From Candidatus Omnitrophota bacterium (lineage in GTDB: Bacteria; Omnitrophota; Omnitrophia; Omnitrophales; JACROU01), in NCBI GenBank assembly GCA_029261035.1, contig JAJDCD010000023.1, positions 429,126 to 493,125 on the forward strand: a DNA stretch of 64,000 nucleotides. The letters run 5' to 3'. Positions 8,991 to 17,597 of the stretch are shown here, piece after piece. Each line of letters starts with the position of its first letter. Position 1 is the stretch's first letter. The position numbers and the translations under genes were made by a program. Below the pieces are notes generated by a model. That model saw only the letters and a list, made by a program, of their open reading frames with translations. It did not search any database and was not told the origin of the DNA.

Positions 8991-10223
8991 ATGAAAAAAT
9001 GGACTTTCATACTCTGCCTATTTTTATTACCAACACAAATGCTTCATGCCAATGAAATACATCTTCTTACACTCGATGAGTGTGTGGATTCCGCGCTAAC
9101 ATATAACATGCGCGTACAATTGGGTGAATTAGATAACTTTGAGGCAGAAGAAGGAATTCGCTTTTCCACTCGAAGCATGTTCCCAGTACTCTCCACGTCT
9201 TTTTACGGAGCCATTTCTACAGATGACTCTGTTTATGCCTTTGATGTCCGCGCAGATCAACCTCTTTTTATGGGGGGCGAACTGCTTGCTAAAAAGCGAA
9301 AGGCAGAATCAGTATTAGAGCAAAAGAGATATCAAAACAATCTTGATAAATCTGAACTAGCTTTACTCACTTCACAAGTATTTTATGAAATCAAAACTCT
9401 TGAAGCAGAAGTAAAATTACTTGAAGAGCAGGTTGTCTTTTTGAATAAGCAGGCTCTTGTGCAAACGAAGCTTGCAGAGCAGGGTATGAATATTGCCTCT
9501 GAAGTGCTCTCTCACAAAGCAGAAATCAAGGTTAAAGAAATTGAGCTTGAAGACAAACAACGTGAACTGGAACTTCGCTATGACTATTTGCTTCAGCTAA
9601 CAGGAGTTAACCCAGAATATAGCTATGTTTTAGAGGATATTAAAACAAATAGCTTGTCTGGTATGGATGCAAATATCCATTCTTCCTTCGTTCAAATGCT
9701 CGATGCCGAAATCGAACAGTCCAAACAAAATGTGAAAATCGCAAAGGCTAACTTCTTCCCTAAAGCTGGTCTCGTAGCAAGGTATCGCAATGAGGAAGAT
9801 TCGTTTTATGAGAAGGATGCTTTTGAAGCAGGGGTTTTAGTGAAATGGAACATTTGGGACTTTGGACAGACACAATCCGATGTAAAACAAAAGAAAATAA
9901 AACATCAGAAAAGACTCCTTAATAAGGAGATCGTTCTTCAAAGCTACAATTTTGAGTTACAAAAATTGTCTAATAAACTCAAAACAAAAGAAAGCAAGGT
10001 GGAATTGGCTGAAGAACAACTTCGCTTGGAAGAAGAAAATTTTAAGAATGCGAATACCCGAAAAATGCAGGGGGATATTTCTTCACTTACATTCGAGCAA
10101 ATCAAACTAACTCTAAGCAATGCTAAGACAGCGCTCGCCAAAGCGATTATTGATTATCGTATCACTGAATCCAAAATACTCCATCTCTCAGGAAAACTGA
10201 TTAAGGGCACCGTCTATGAATAG
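8991..10223 (+). CDS. TolC-family outer-membrane export protein
   Basis: 410 residues with a signal peptide (MKKWTF to 'LHANE') and two long helix-rich halves typical of outer-membrane efflux proteins: 'LTLDECVDSALTYN' near the N-terminus and a second repeat with 'VKWNIWDFGQT' followed by a long helical hairpin. TolC proteins form the outer-membrane tunnel of tripartite exporters. It follows the VirB10 gene directly and overlaps the glycosyltransferase start by 8 bases, so it belongs with the downstream export module rather than with DNA transfer (inference). Confidence 0.88.
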   Translation: MKKWTFILCLFLLPTQMLHANEIHLLTLDECVDSALTYNMRVQLGELDNFEAEEGIRFSTRSMFPVLSTSFYGAISTDDSVYAFDVRADQPLFMGGELLAKKRKAESVLEQKRYQNNLDKSELALLTSQVFYEIKTLEAEVKLLEEQVVFLNKQALVQTKLAEQGMNIASEVLSHKAEIKVKEIELEDKQRELELRYDYLLQLTGVNPEYSYVLEDIKTNSLSGMDANIHSSFVQMLDAEIEQSKQNVKIAKANFFPKAGLVARYRNEEDSFYEKDAFEAGVLVKWNIWDFGQTQSDVKQKKIKHQKRLLNKEIVLQSYNFELQKLSNKLKTKESKVELAEEQLRLEEENFKNANTRKMQGDISSLTFEQIKLTLSNAKTALAKAIIDYRITESKILHLSGKLIKGTVYE

Positions 10224-11742
10224 CAGAGTTTATTTCTCTTTATTCTTCGGACTCTGGGGCTGGTCTGCATGGTTGGCTTATGACGCTTTTGCCCTGGGTA
10301 TGAGTAATCAGTGGATTGCATGGGCGTGGCTTACAGGATACAGCTTTCTGATTATGAATGTGGTGTATATATTTCTTACGGCATTATCTTATCTTGTTGT
10401 AAAACCATCTCCGCTTGCAGAAACTTATGTTTCTTACATCCCAAAGACTGCAATCATTTACCCCGTTAAGAACGAAGACATTGGTATGTTTGAACGCATT
10501 TCATTCACTTTAGAAAATAATAATCTACCGGGCGTTCATCTCTGGATTCTAAGTGATTCAGATTCAAACTTTCTTGAAAGCGAGCACGCTCTTATTCAGA
10601 AGCTAAGAGAGCAATTTGGAAAAGATAAGATCTATTATCGTCATAGAGAACACCCAAGTGAAAGAAAACAAGGCAATGTTTTAAGTTGGTTAGTAGAGAA
10701 TCTCTATTATAAATATTTCTTTGTGTGCGATGCAGACAGCATGGCTCCGAAAGGAACCTTACTTAAGCTTATTAAGAAAGCGGAACATCCTGACAATGCA
10801 AATGTTTCACTGTTTCAAACATTTATCAAAATCACGCATGCAAAAACCCGGTATTCAAAACTTCAATCCATCGGCTCTCGTCTCTCGCAAGAGCTTTACT
10901 TCAAAACATATCAGCAGGTTTTTGGAACAACAATTTCTTTTGGTCATTTATGTTTAATTCGAAGCAAAGACTTTGCTAAGATCAAAATTCCAAAAGGAAT
11001 ATTAAGTCATGATATCTGGGACACAGCCTATCTTGATCGCATGGGAAAAAAGTTAGCCTTTTGTCATGATGTTAAAACATGGGATGAAGCTCCGGCTAAC
11101 TACTTAGAGGAGAAGGTACGCGCTAAGCGTTGGGCTAAGGGTACGTTGCAATCATGGCCGCTTCTTTTTAAGAAGGGCATTTCGTTTTCCATGAAGTTTT
11201 ATGTGTTTTATGGAATCTATGTTTACATTTCACATCTTGTCTTGTTGGGTTGGTTCATTTTAAATTTACTTTTAGGTTTTGAAACAAATGCCCAATGGTT
11301 ATTTTTAAAATCCAACAACAAACTATTTATCTCACCGTTCATGCGACAAGAATTACTCATAGGTTTATTGCTAACTTTGGGTGTTATTTATCTACATCGA
11401 TTTGTTTTGTTAAAGAGAGCGAAGTTCAAAGACATATTTACCGACATTGTCTTTTCAACGCTGATATCGCTCAACAATATCTATTACCTGAGCCTTGACT
11501 TGATTTTATTCCCCTTTGAAGGGCTTTCTTGGAATCCTATGAAGAAAAACCCTTTCAGCAAAATAAGTCTGAAGCAAGTTATCAAAACCATGTGGCCGAC
11601 AACCATAATTGGCATCATTGGTCTTTATTACGGTTGTCAACATACGGGCTTGGCGCTATGGATATCCATGCCTTTATTGCTCAGTTTTTCTTTTTCAATT
11701 CCGGTTGTTTACTGGACTTCTCAACCGCTTTCAAAGTCTTAA
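10216..11742 (+). CDS. membrane glycosyltransferase, GT2, OpgH-like
   Basis: 508 residues. Two N-terminal membrane helices are followed by a GT2 catalytic domain with 'SDSDSN' (about residue 110), the metal-binding 'CDADS' (about 172), 'LSHDIWDTAYL' with a likely catalytic Asp (about 264) and 'RAKRWAKGT', a variant of the processive Q(R)xxRW motif (about 302). Four or more C-terminal membrane helices follow. The 'ILSHD...' to 'RW.KG' part resembles the OpgH/MdoH glucosyltransferase. It probably polymerises and extrudes a glucan-like chain. It overlaps the TolC gene and precedes an HlyD gene. Confidence 0.8.
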   Translation: MNSRVYFSLFFGLWGWSAWLAYDAFALGMSNQWIAWAWLTGYSFLIMNVVYIFLTALSYLVVKPSPLAETYVSYIPKTAIIYPVKNEDIGMFERISFTLENNNLPGVHLWILSDSDSNFLESEHALIQKLREQFGKDKIYYRHREHPSERKQGNVLSWLVENLYYKYFFVCDADSMAPKGTLLKLIKKAEHPDNANVSLFQTFIKITHAKTRYSKLQSIGSRLSQELYFKTYQQVFGTTISFGHLCLIRSKDFAKIKIPKGILSHDIWDTAYLDRMGKKLAFCHDVKTWDEAPANYLEEKVRAKRWAKGTLQSWPLLFKKGISFSMKFYVFYGIYVYISHLVLLGWFILNLLLGFETNAQWLFLKSNNKLFISPFMRQELLIGLLLTLGVIYLHRFVLLKRAKFKDIFTDIVFSTLISLNNIYYLSLDLILFPFEGLSWNPMKKNPFSKISLKQVIKTMWPTTIIGIIGLYYGCQHTGLALWISMPLLLSFSFSIPVVYWTSQPLSKS

Positions 11743-11758
11743 ATTACGGAGGGCATCC

Positions 11759-12754
11759 ATGAATCAAAATCAACAACGGGCAAAGTCTGTCCGAAACAAG
11801 CCATGCTATGGCAGACCGAGCACACCACCCAACCTTTTTACCGACAAAAAACAAAAACCGGCTATGTCAAAAGCAAAGCGGTTAATGATGCAGTTCGCCT
11901 TTGTAGGAATTTCGCTAACTATTCTCTTGTTGCCTGTTCGGATTACAGTCAAAGCCGATGGGAAAATCATTCCAACGAGCATTTACTCTGTGGATACACC
12001 TGCAACAGGAACGGTTATAAAAGTCTTCAAAGAAGAAGGCTCTGAGATCAAGAAGGGCGATGCTTTGCTTCAACTAAAAAGTGACGAATTGGAACTAAGA
12101 AACAAACAGATTGAAAAGGAAATTGAAATCATTCAATCCGAAATGGCTATTCTGGAAAAAGAAAAAATAATTCAAGGGCAGATTGTTAAAAAGAACCAGC
12201 TCTATTTTGAAACCGGAGGCATTTCAGAATCAGACAAACAGACCGCTGAACAGAGATTACAGCAAATCAATGTCAGGCAAGAATTGCTTCACAAACGAGA
12301 AGAACAAGTTCTTGAACGGAAACTCTATCTGCAACAGCTTTCAGAGGCTTTGCTTATGCGTTCTCCGGCTGACGGGATCGTATTAACTAACTTGCGAGAT
12401 TATGTAGGGCGTACGATTAAAGAAGGCGATCAAGCCGTTCAGATTGCTAATAGAGAATACGCTTTGGAAGTCCTAGTTATCGAAGACCGTGCTTCCGCTT
12501 TGCGCACAGGTATTACAGCTTCTATCCGTTTTCTTTCAGAGCCTTTTATAACTTACCGAGGAACTATTGAAAAAATAGATTCAAAGGTTGATGAGCGAAT
12601 TGAAAGAATTTGGAATAAAAGCAGTGTGATTCGAGTGTTAGTCAAACCCGATACTTCTCTTGACCTTCAATCAGGCATGGAAGCTCGCGTTAAATTTAAG
12701 ACAACTCAAAAAACTAATTTTCTTCAACAAATCGTAAAACAAATCATTCTCTAA
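11759..12754 (+). CDS. HlyD-family periplasmic adaptor
   Basis: 331 residues. A basic cytoplasmic N-terminus and one membrane helix (about residues 43-60) are followed by a biotinyl-lipoyl-like half motif ('GTVIKVFKEEGSEIKKGD'), a coiled-coil hairpin (about 105-205), the second half motif ('RSPADGIVLTN') and a beta-barrel domain. The frame is open further upstream, but GGAGGG at 11748-11753 marks the ATG at 11759. Adaptors of this type link an inner-membrane transporter to TolC; here the partner appears to be a glycosyltransferase rather than an ABC or RND pump. Confidence 0.88.
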   Translation: MNQNQQRAKSVRNKPCYGRPSTPPNLFTDKKQKPAMSKAKRLMMQFAFVGISLTILLLPVRITVKADGKIIPTSIYSVDTPATGTVIKVFKEEGSEIKKGDALLQLKSDELELRNKQIEKEIEIIQSEMAILEKEKIIQGQIVKKNQLYFETGGISESDKQTAEQRLQQINVRQELLHKREEQVLERKLYLQQLSEALLMRSPADGIVLTNLRDYVGRTIKEGDQAVQIANREYALEVLVIEDRASALRTGITASIRFLSEPFITYRGTIEKIDSKVDERIERIWNKSSVIRVLVKPDTSLDLQSGMEARVKFKTTQKTNFLQQIVKQIIL

Positions 12755-12766
12755 GAAAGGAAAACT

Positions 12767-13492
12767 ATGAAAGCAATTATTCTATGTGCCGGTTACGCTA
12801 CCCGTCTTTACCCATTAACAGAAACAAAAGCCAAACCCCTCATTGAAATTAAGGGAAAACCCATTGTGGAACATATTGTTGATCAACTTCTCTATTTAGC
12901 AGTTGTTACGGATATTCAACTTGTCGTAAATAATAAATTCTTCAAAGACTTTGAAGCTTGGAAAGAAAAACAAACATATTCTGAGAGAATTAAAATATTC
13001 AACAATGGCTCAAGTGATGTTTCAGATGCTCGCGGAGCAATTGGAGACTTTTTCTTCGCCTTAGAACAATCACAAGATGATGATGTTCTGCTCATTGCCG
13101 GTGATAATTATTTTGATTTCAACCTCTGCTTTTTCACAACTTACAGCCAGCTTCAGTTCCACCATCCAGTAATTGCCGTCTATTCGCTGAAGGACAAGAG
13201 ACAAGCTTCACAGTTTGGAATCATTTCTACAAATCGCTACGGCAAAGTCACTTGGTTTGAAGAAAAACCACAAAACCCAAAAAGCACACTAGCAAGCATT
13301 GGACTTTACTACATACCCAAACAAGCATTGTCCCTGATCGATCAATACAAAGCCGAGAATAATCCAAAAGATCAAATTGGCCATTTCATCGGCTGGCTCA
13401 CACAAAACACCGATGTCCTTGCATATCCGGTACTTGGAAAATGGTATGACATTGGTAGTAAGGAGATTTTAAAGGCAGCCAACTCATCTTGA
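12767..13492 (+). CDS. sugar nucleotidyltransferase (NDP-sugar pyrophosphorylase family)
   Basis: 241 residues. The N-terminal signature 'ILCAGYATRLYPLTETKAKP' is the nucleotide-binding loop of RmlA/GlmU-type pyrophosphorylases. 'GDNYFDF' supplies the metal-binding Asp, and 'WFEEKP' and 'SIGLYYIP' are further family marks. It activates a sugar 1-phosphate with an NTP, plausibly supplying the donor for the upstream glycosyltransferase. An AGAAAGG site precedes the ATG, 12 bases after the HlyD stop, so it ends the same operon. The exact sugar and nucleotide cannot be read from the sequence. Confidence 0.85.
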   Translation: MKAIILCAGYATRLYPLTETKAKPLIEIKGKPIVEHIVDQLLYLAVVTDIQLVVNNKFFKDFEAWKEKQTYSERIKIFNNGSSDVSDARGAIGDFFFALEQSQDDDVLLIAGDNYFDFNLCFFTTYSQLQFHHPVIAVYSLKDKRQASQFGIISTNRYGKVTWFEEKPQNPKSTLASIGLYYIPKQALSLIDQYKAENNPKDQIGHFIGWLTQNTDVLAYPVLGKWYDIGSKEILKAANSS

Positions 13493-13550
13493 ATTTAAGG
13501 GCCTATTTAATATTGCCATGGAGCATAAAACACTATAAGATGTCATAAAC

Positions 13551-13733
13551 ATGGACACACTTATAGTAAAGCTTGAAAGATACCGACTGGAGAAAAAGAT
13601 CACGCAAGAGCGTCTTGCTAAGAAACTCGGCGTTTCTTTTACAACTGTGAATCGTTGGCTGAACGGTAAGGCGATGCCTAATAAAATACAACAGTATCAC
13701 ATCGAGAAGTTAGTTGGGTTAAAGAAAATTTAA
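13551..13733 (+). CDS. Xre-family HTH protein, possible R-M controller
   Basis: 60 residues, almost all a Cro/C1-type helix-turn-helix: 'YRLEKKITQERLAKKLGVS' then 'TTVNRWLNGKAMPN'. Small proteins of this kind act as controller (C) proteins of restriction-modification systems, and this one lies directly before two methyltransferase genes. It could equally be an unrelated small regulator. No strong ribosome site is seen upstream of the ATG. Confidence 0.7.
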   Translation: MDTLIVKLERYRLEKKITQERLAKKLGVSFTTVNRWLNGKAMPNKIQQYHIEKLVGLKKI

Positions 13734-13811
13734 ACATGGAAACATATTCAACTCTTGAAACCAAAGAAAGTAATTCTAAAAGAAATGGAAAAAACGGCAA
13801 AAGGAATCAGC

Positions 13812-14900
13812 ATGAACAATGAGCGCGTAGGTTTATTTGAGGAAAACATACTCTCAAACAAACTAGAAGGGCAGGCCTTTTTCTATTACAAGAACAAAAA
13901 AAAGAAAATTGTGGCTGATCCTAATTCTCTTAACCAAGAAAGAGCTGAGCAGAGACTCAAGGATTTGTTTGTAGAGTTTCAAACGACGCTACCAAAGAAG
14001 TTCATAGAAAACTGGGCTGATGTAAAACTATATGACCCAAGCGGTAATGTAGAAAAAGCCCACGCTATTATCCTTCAACCGGATCAAGGGGCATATGATC
14101 TAAAGAACAAAATTAATCATATGACTGGGAAAGAATGGACTTTATTCTCATGTAGTTGGTTTATTTTTAATGCGTTGAAAAAAGATTTAGACGAAGAGCG
14201 AAGAATATGCGGGAATTCAGCTGATCATCCTGCCACATACTCTCCAACCATGATGGAAGATTTTATAAAATTCTTCACCAAAGAAGGAATGAGCGTTCTT
14301 GACCCCTTTGCAGGTATTGGTAGCACTCTTGTTGGCTGCGCTAGGACAAATCGAGTAGGCTATGGTATCGAACTCAATGATAAATATTTCAACACAATCC
14401 TTAAAAGGGTACCAGAATTTAAAAAAAATATTGTTTGTGGTGATTCTCGGGACGTTAAAAAACATTTTAAAAAAAGGACTTTTGATTTTTGTATCTCATC
14501 ACCTCCATATTGGGATGTCTTAAACCGAAGTACCGGTAATTTTGAAAATAAAAGGATTGCACGTGGTCTTGATGTTAAGTATTCAGATAATTCTGTAGAT
14601 CTTGGAAACATCAGTGACTATGACGCCTTTCTATCCGAATTACATGCAGTGTATTCTGATATATATGATTTGCTAAGAGACGGAGCCTATCTTGTCATTA
14701 TCGTGAAAAATATAAAAAAAAGCGGTAAGTTATACCCATTAGCTTGGGATCTTGCTTCCAAGCTTTCTCGCAAATACTCTTTGAAGGACGAGAAAATTTG
14801 GATACAAGATAAGGTTGCGCTAGCCCCATATGGATATCCGTATTCTTGGACATCAAATATCTTGCATCATTACTGTATTATCTTGAGAAAAGAAAAATGA
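13812..14900 (+). CDS. DNA methyltransferase 1 of R-M island (amino-MTase, SPPYW type)
   Basis: 362 residues from the ATG at 13812, which has AAAAGGAA at good spacing; the frame is open back to a TTG at 13755. It carries the SAM-binding motif I 'DPFAGIGSTLVGCA' and the catalytic motif IV 'SPPYW', typical of N4-cytosine and some N6-adenine methyltransferases. In the primary sequence motif IV follows motif I. The second methyltransferase starts inside its stop codon (ATGA overlap), so the two are translationally coupled. The methylated base cannot be fixed from the motif alone. Confidence 0.85.
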   Translation: MNNERVGLFEENILSNKLEGQAFFYYKNKKKKIVADPNSLNQERAEQRLKDLFVEFQTTLPKKFIENWADVKLYDPSGNVEKAHAIILQPDQGAYDLKNKINHMTGKEWTLFSCSWFIFNALKKDLDEERRICGNSADHPATYSPTMMEDFIKFFTKEGMSVLDPFAGIGSTLVGCARTNRVGYGIELNDKYFNTILKRVPEFKKNIVCGDSRDVKKHFKKRTFDFCISSPPYWDVLNRSTGNFENKRIARGLDVKYSDNSVDLGNISDYDAFLSELHAVYSDIYDLLRDGAYLVIIVKNIKKSGKLYPLAWDLASKLSRKYSLKDEKIWIQDKVALAPYGYPYSWTSNILHHYCIILRKEK

Positions 14901-16534
14901 CGCCCGAATCAGTCATTGAGATTCCTACGCTCCCAATAAAGAAGAAAAAGATTCTTAATCCAAACGGGAAACCAAACTTATCTGGATACATATCCCCGCC
15001 AACTGATAATCTCAAAGTAAAACGGTATGCCAAAATTTACAACGTCCATAAATACTGGTCGCGCAAACCCTGGTATCCCATTTCTGAGTGCATAAAAAAA
15101 TACTCTAACAAGCAAGACCTAGTCGTAGATATGTTTATGGGCAGTGGCGTTGTCGGACTCGAAGCAAGTATATTAGGGAGAGATTTTGTTGGGTTTGATT
15201 TAAATCCAATGAGCATTTTTATTGCAAGTAATACATTTTCTTGCAACTTTGATGCTGGGGAATTCAAGAAAGACCTTGATATACTAAAAACAAGAATAGA
15301 AGGCATCGCGAGCGAGTATTATTCGGTAAAGGATAAATGTGCGAACTGTAAGAATAATTTAATGATAAAACATTGCAACATTGGTCCTAAACACAAAGGT
15401 AAAGAAACGGTTGCCCTTTATTGTTATTCTTGCTCGTCAAGCCGAACCCAGAGTATTCGCCCGCTTAAAAAGAAAGAACTAAATGATTGCCACAGCACTC
15501 GTTCTCCTAAGATATCAATCCCTGATGCACGATTTCCTGAAAAATTCTACAAGGATCGATTTTCTTATAAAGGGGTGTCAAAAGTTAGTGATATGTACAC
15601 AAGTCGAAATTATTATTTTTTAGGACTTTTGCTTAGAGAAATCCATCAATTAAACTCGAAATATAGAGATCTTTTGTTAACTGCTTTTTCTAATACCGTC
15701 CTACATGCGAGTAAATTAAAAAGTGAAAATGTTCGCCCTCTCAATGTAAACAATTACTGGCTTCCAGATGATTATTTTGAAGAAAATCCTTGGTTCAGAT
15801 ATCTTGAAAGAATTGACCTAATCATCAGTTCAAAAGAGATATTATCTCAGAGAATAAAAGGAAAGCCTTTAGGAAAATATAAATTAAACAATATTTCGTG
15901 TTTTAAAACCAAGCTAGACAGCACCAGCGTAGACTATATATTGACCGATCCACCTTATGGCGATGCAATTCAATATTCCGAATTATCTTTTATGTGGAAT
16001 TCATGGATGGGGTTTAACTTTGACAATGAAAAAGAAGTTGTTATAAATCCAGTTCAAGGAAAAAAGATTGGAGACTATCTTGGTCTCCTTGAAAAAAGTG
16101 TTGTCGAAGCATCTAGGATCCTAAAAAAAGACAAGTTTTATACATTGTGTTTTCACAATAAAGAATTTTCTATTTGGAAAGGCGTTCTGGATATATTTAA
16201 AAACAACAACTTCGTTCTTGAGAATATTGATATCGTAAATACGAAAGGCAATCCATATAATTCCAACTGGGCGCAGTTTTCACCAAAGTCAGATCTCTAC
16301 TTAACCTTTAGGAAAAATCATTACATCGCAAAGTATCATTCGGAACATAGAATCAATGATTTTATTAGAGAGTTATTTACTAATATTACGACCAATGACC
16401 CTGCTTCTTTGTACGATTTTATTGCAGTTAATTTAATAAACGATTTGTATTTTAATGATTATCAAATGAATGTGAATGGGTTGGATTTGAAAACAATATT
16501 TAAAATTTACAAAGAGGTGAAAAATGGAGATTGA
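14897..16534 (+). CDS. DNA methyltransferase 2 of R-M island (DPPYGD type, zinc-binding insert)
   Basis: 545 residues. An N-terminal 'KYWSRKPWYPISECI' block precedes the SAM motif 'DMFMGSGVVGLEA' (about residue 77) and 'GFDLNP'. A likely zinc ribbon (CANC, then CYSC, about residues 150-180) follows, and the catalytic 'TDPPYGD' lies near residue 351. It is an amino-methyltransferase that modifies adenine N6 or cytosine N4. Two different methyltransferases side by side suggest an asymmetric target with one enzyme per strand. The TTG at 14846 inside the previous gene is rejected in favour of the ATG at 14897. Confidence 0.83.
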   Translation: MTPESVIEIPTLPIKKKKILNPNGKPNLSGYISPPTDNLKVKRYAKIYNVHKYWSRKPWYPISECIKKYSNKQDLVVDMFMGSGVVGLEASILGRDFVGFDLNPMSIFIASNTFSCNFDAGEFKKDLDILKTRIEGIASEYYSVKDKCANCKNNLMIKHCNIGPKHKGKETVALYCYSCSSSRTQSIRPLKKKELNDCHSTRSPKISIPDARFPEKFYKDRFSYKGVSKVSDMYTSRNYYFLGLLLREIHQLNSKYRDLLLTAFSNTVLHASKLKSENVRPLNVNNYWLPDDYFEENPWFRYLERIDLIISSKEILSQRIKGKPLGKYKLNNISCFKTKLDSTSVDYILTDPPYGDAIQYSELSFMWNSWMGFNFDNEKEVVINPVQGKKIGDYLGLLEKSVVEASRILKKDKFYTLCFHNKEFSIWKGVLDIFKNNNFVLENIDIVNTKGNPYNSNWAQFSPKSDLYLTFRKNHYIAKYHSEHRINDFIRELFTNITTNDPASLYDFIAVNLINDLYFNDYQMNVNGLDLKTIFKIYKEVKNGD

Positions 16535-17597
16535 TGCGAAAACATTGATCAATATTTTAAACCAGAACTACGGACATCCTATTATAGAGACCCAACTAGG
16601 TCAGGGTGTTCAGGTGGACTGTCGTACTGCTTTTTTATACTCCATAGTAACCGGCTCTGGATACTTAGATAACCCACTTTACCCATTTACCGCCAAAGGT
16701 CTAATGAAAGTGTTTTACACAGCTATGGATTACAAATTTGTAACAGGCTTGTTTGATAACACGACCCTAAAAAACACGCCTTATATTCTCTCCAAAGCAA
16801 AGCCCTATTTATTCGACAGTGACAAGATCATAATTCCTGTGGAGTTTAATACAGAAATCGAATTACAAGATAAGTTAAAACATTTTTCAAAGAACACGGC
16901 TAACTCTACGAATTATTTAATTCAAAGAATAGAATGTTCTAAAAAAGGTAATGGAATGGAACCTTTTATGGAATACTTAGCTTGTGAGACGATGAAAAGA
17001 CAGGGGTATATCGTTGAGAACCAAATACCGCTTAGTCATGCCACCGGCTCGCCAGATTTTGGAGGGTATTCGTTAGCTAAATATTTACCCTCTTACTTAA
17101 ATAGTATCCACTTAATTGAATTGTCGCTTATACGGTTAGGCTTTGAAATTAAGGGAGCATCATCTATATCTAAAATGTGGAATATTGTAGGTGAAGCAAA
17201 AACTAGTTCGTTTGAGATGAAAAAGCAATTAGATAAGTACCTGTCATCTCATTACTTTGACGAAGGATTTGAGATACACCCTTTCAAACGAAAGCCCTCT
17301 TCTGATTATTTAGGACTTATTACAATCGATGATCTATTGAAAATTAAAGTTATTGTGTGTAAGGCCCCCAAAAAATTATCTGCAGCTTGCCAACAAGATT
17401 ATTTCTCATGGTTGGCAAATTATATAAAGTATTATTTAATTGCAAATTTTACAAACGATGAGTTTATAGATTTCTATCAAAAAAAAATGACGAGTCCTAT
17501 ATCATCGAAAGAAGATATAGTTGGCTTCGTAAACAATTTGACGTTTGAGGAAATACTAACCGTAATAGGCAAGGTATCACAAAATGGCGCAATCTAG
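16524..17597 (+). CDS. putative restriction endonuclease subunit, PD-(D/E)xK-like
   Basis: 357 residues of no family I can name. The middle holds a plausible nuclease core: a helix with Glu ('GMEPFMEYLACETM'), then 'GSPDFGG' with Asp178, and 'VGEAKTSSFE' with Glu224 and Lys226 on a predicted strand. This is the PD-(D/E)xK order seen in many restriction enzymes. The gene starts 11 bases inside methyltransferase 2 with a GAGGTG site, and overlaps the next gene by 14 bases. Position and motif make it the best candidate for a cleavage subunit. Confidence 0.6.
   Translation: MEIDAKTLINILNQNYGHPIIETQLGQGVQVDCRTAFLYSIVTGSGYLDNPLYPFTAKGLMKVFYTAMDYKFVTGLFDNTTLKNTPYILSKAKPYLFDSDKIIIPVEFNTEIELQDKLKHFSKNTANSTNYLIQRIECSKKGNGMEPFMEYLACETMKRQGYIVENQIPLSHATGSPDFGGYSLAKYLPSYLNSIHLIELSLIRLGFEIKGASSISKMWNIVGEAKTSSFEMKKQLDKYLSSHYFDEGFEIHPFKRKPSSDYLGLITIDDLLKIKVIVCKAPKKLSAACQQDYFSWLANYIKYYLIANFTNDEFIDFYQKKMTSPISSKEDIVGFVNNLTFEEILTVIGKVSQNGAI

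Noticed and set aside
11609-11758. Longer N-terminus of the HlyD gene
   Set aside because: It overlaps the glycosyltransferase gene and lacks a ribosome site, while GGAGGG marks the ATG at 11759.
13735-13821. 28-codon frame starting ATG just after the HTH gene and overlapping methyltransferase 1
   Set aside because: No convincing ribosome site and a composition (Lys/Asn/Gln) expected from out-of-frame reading; at most a leader peptide.
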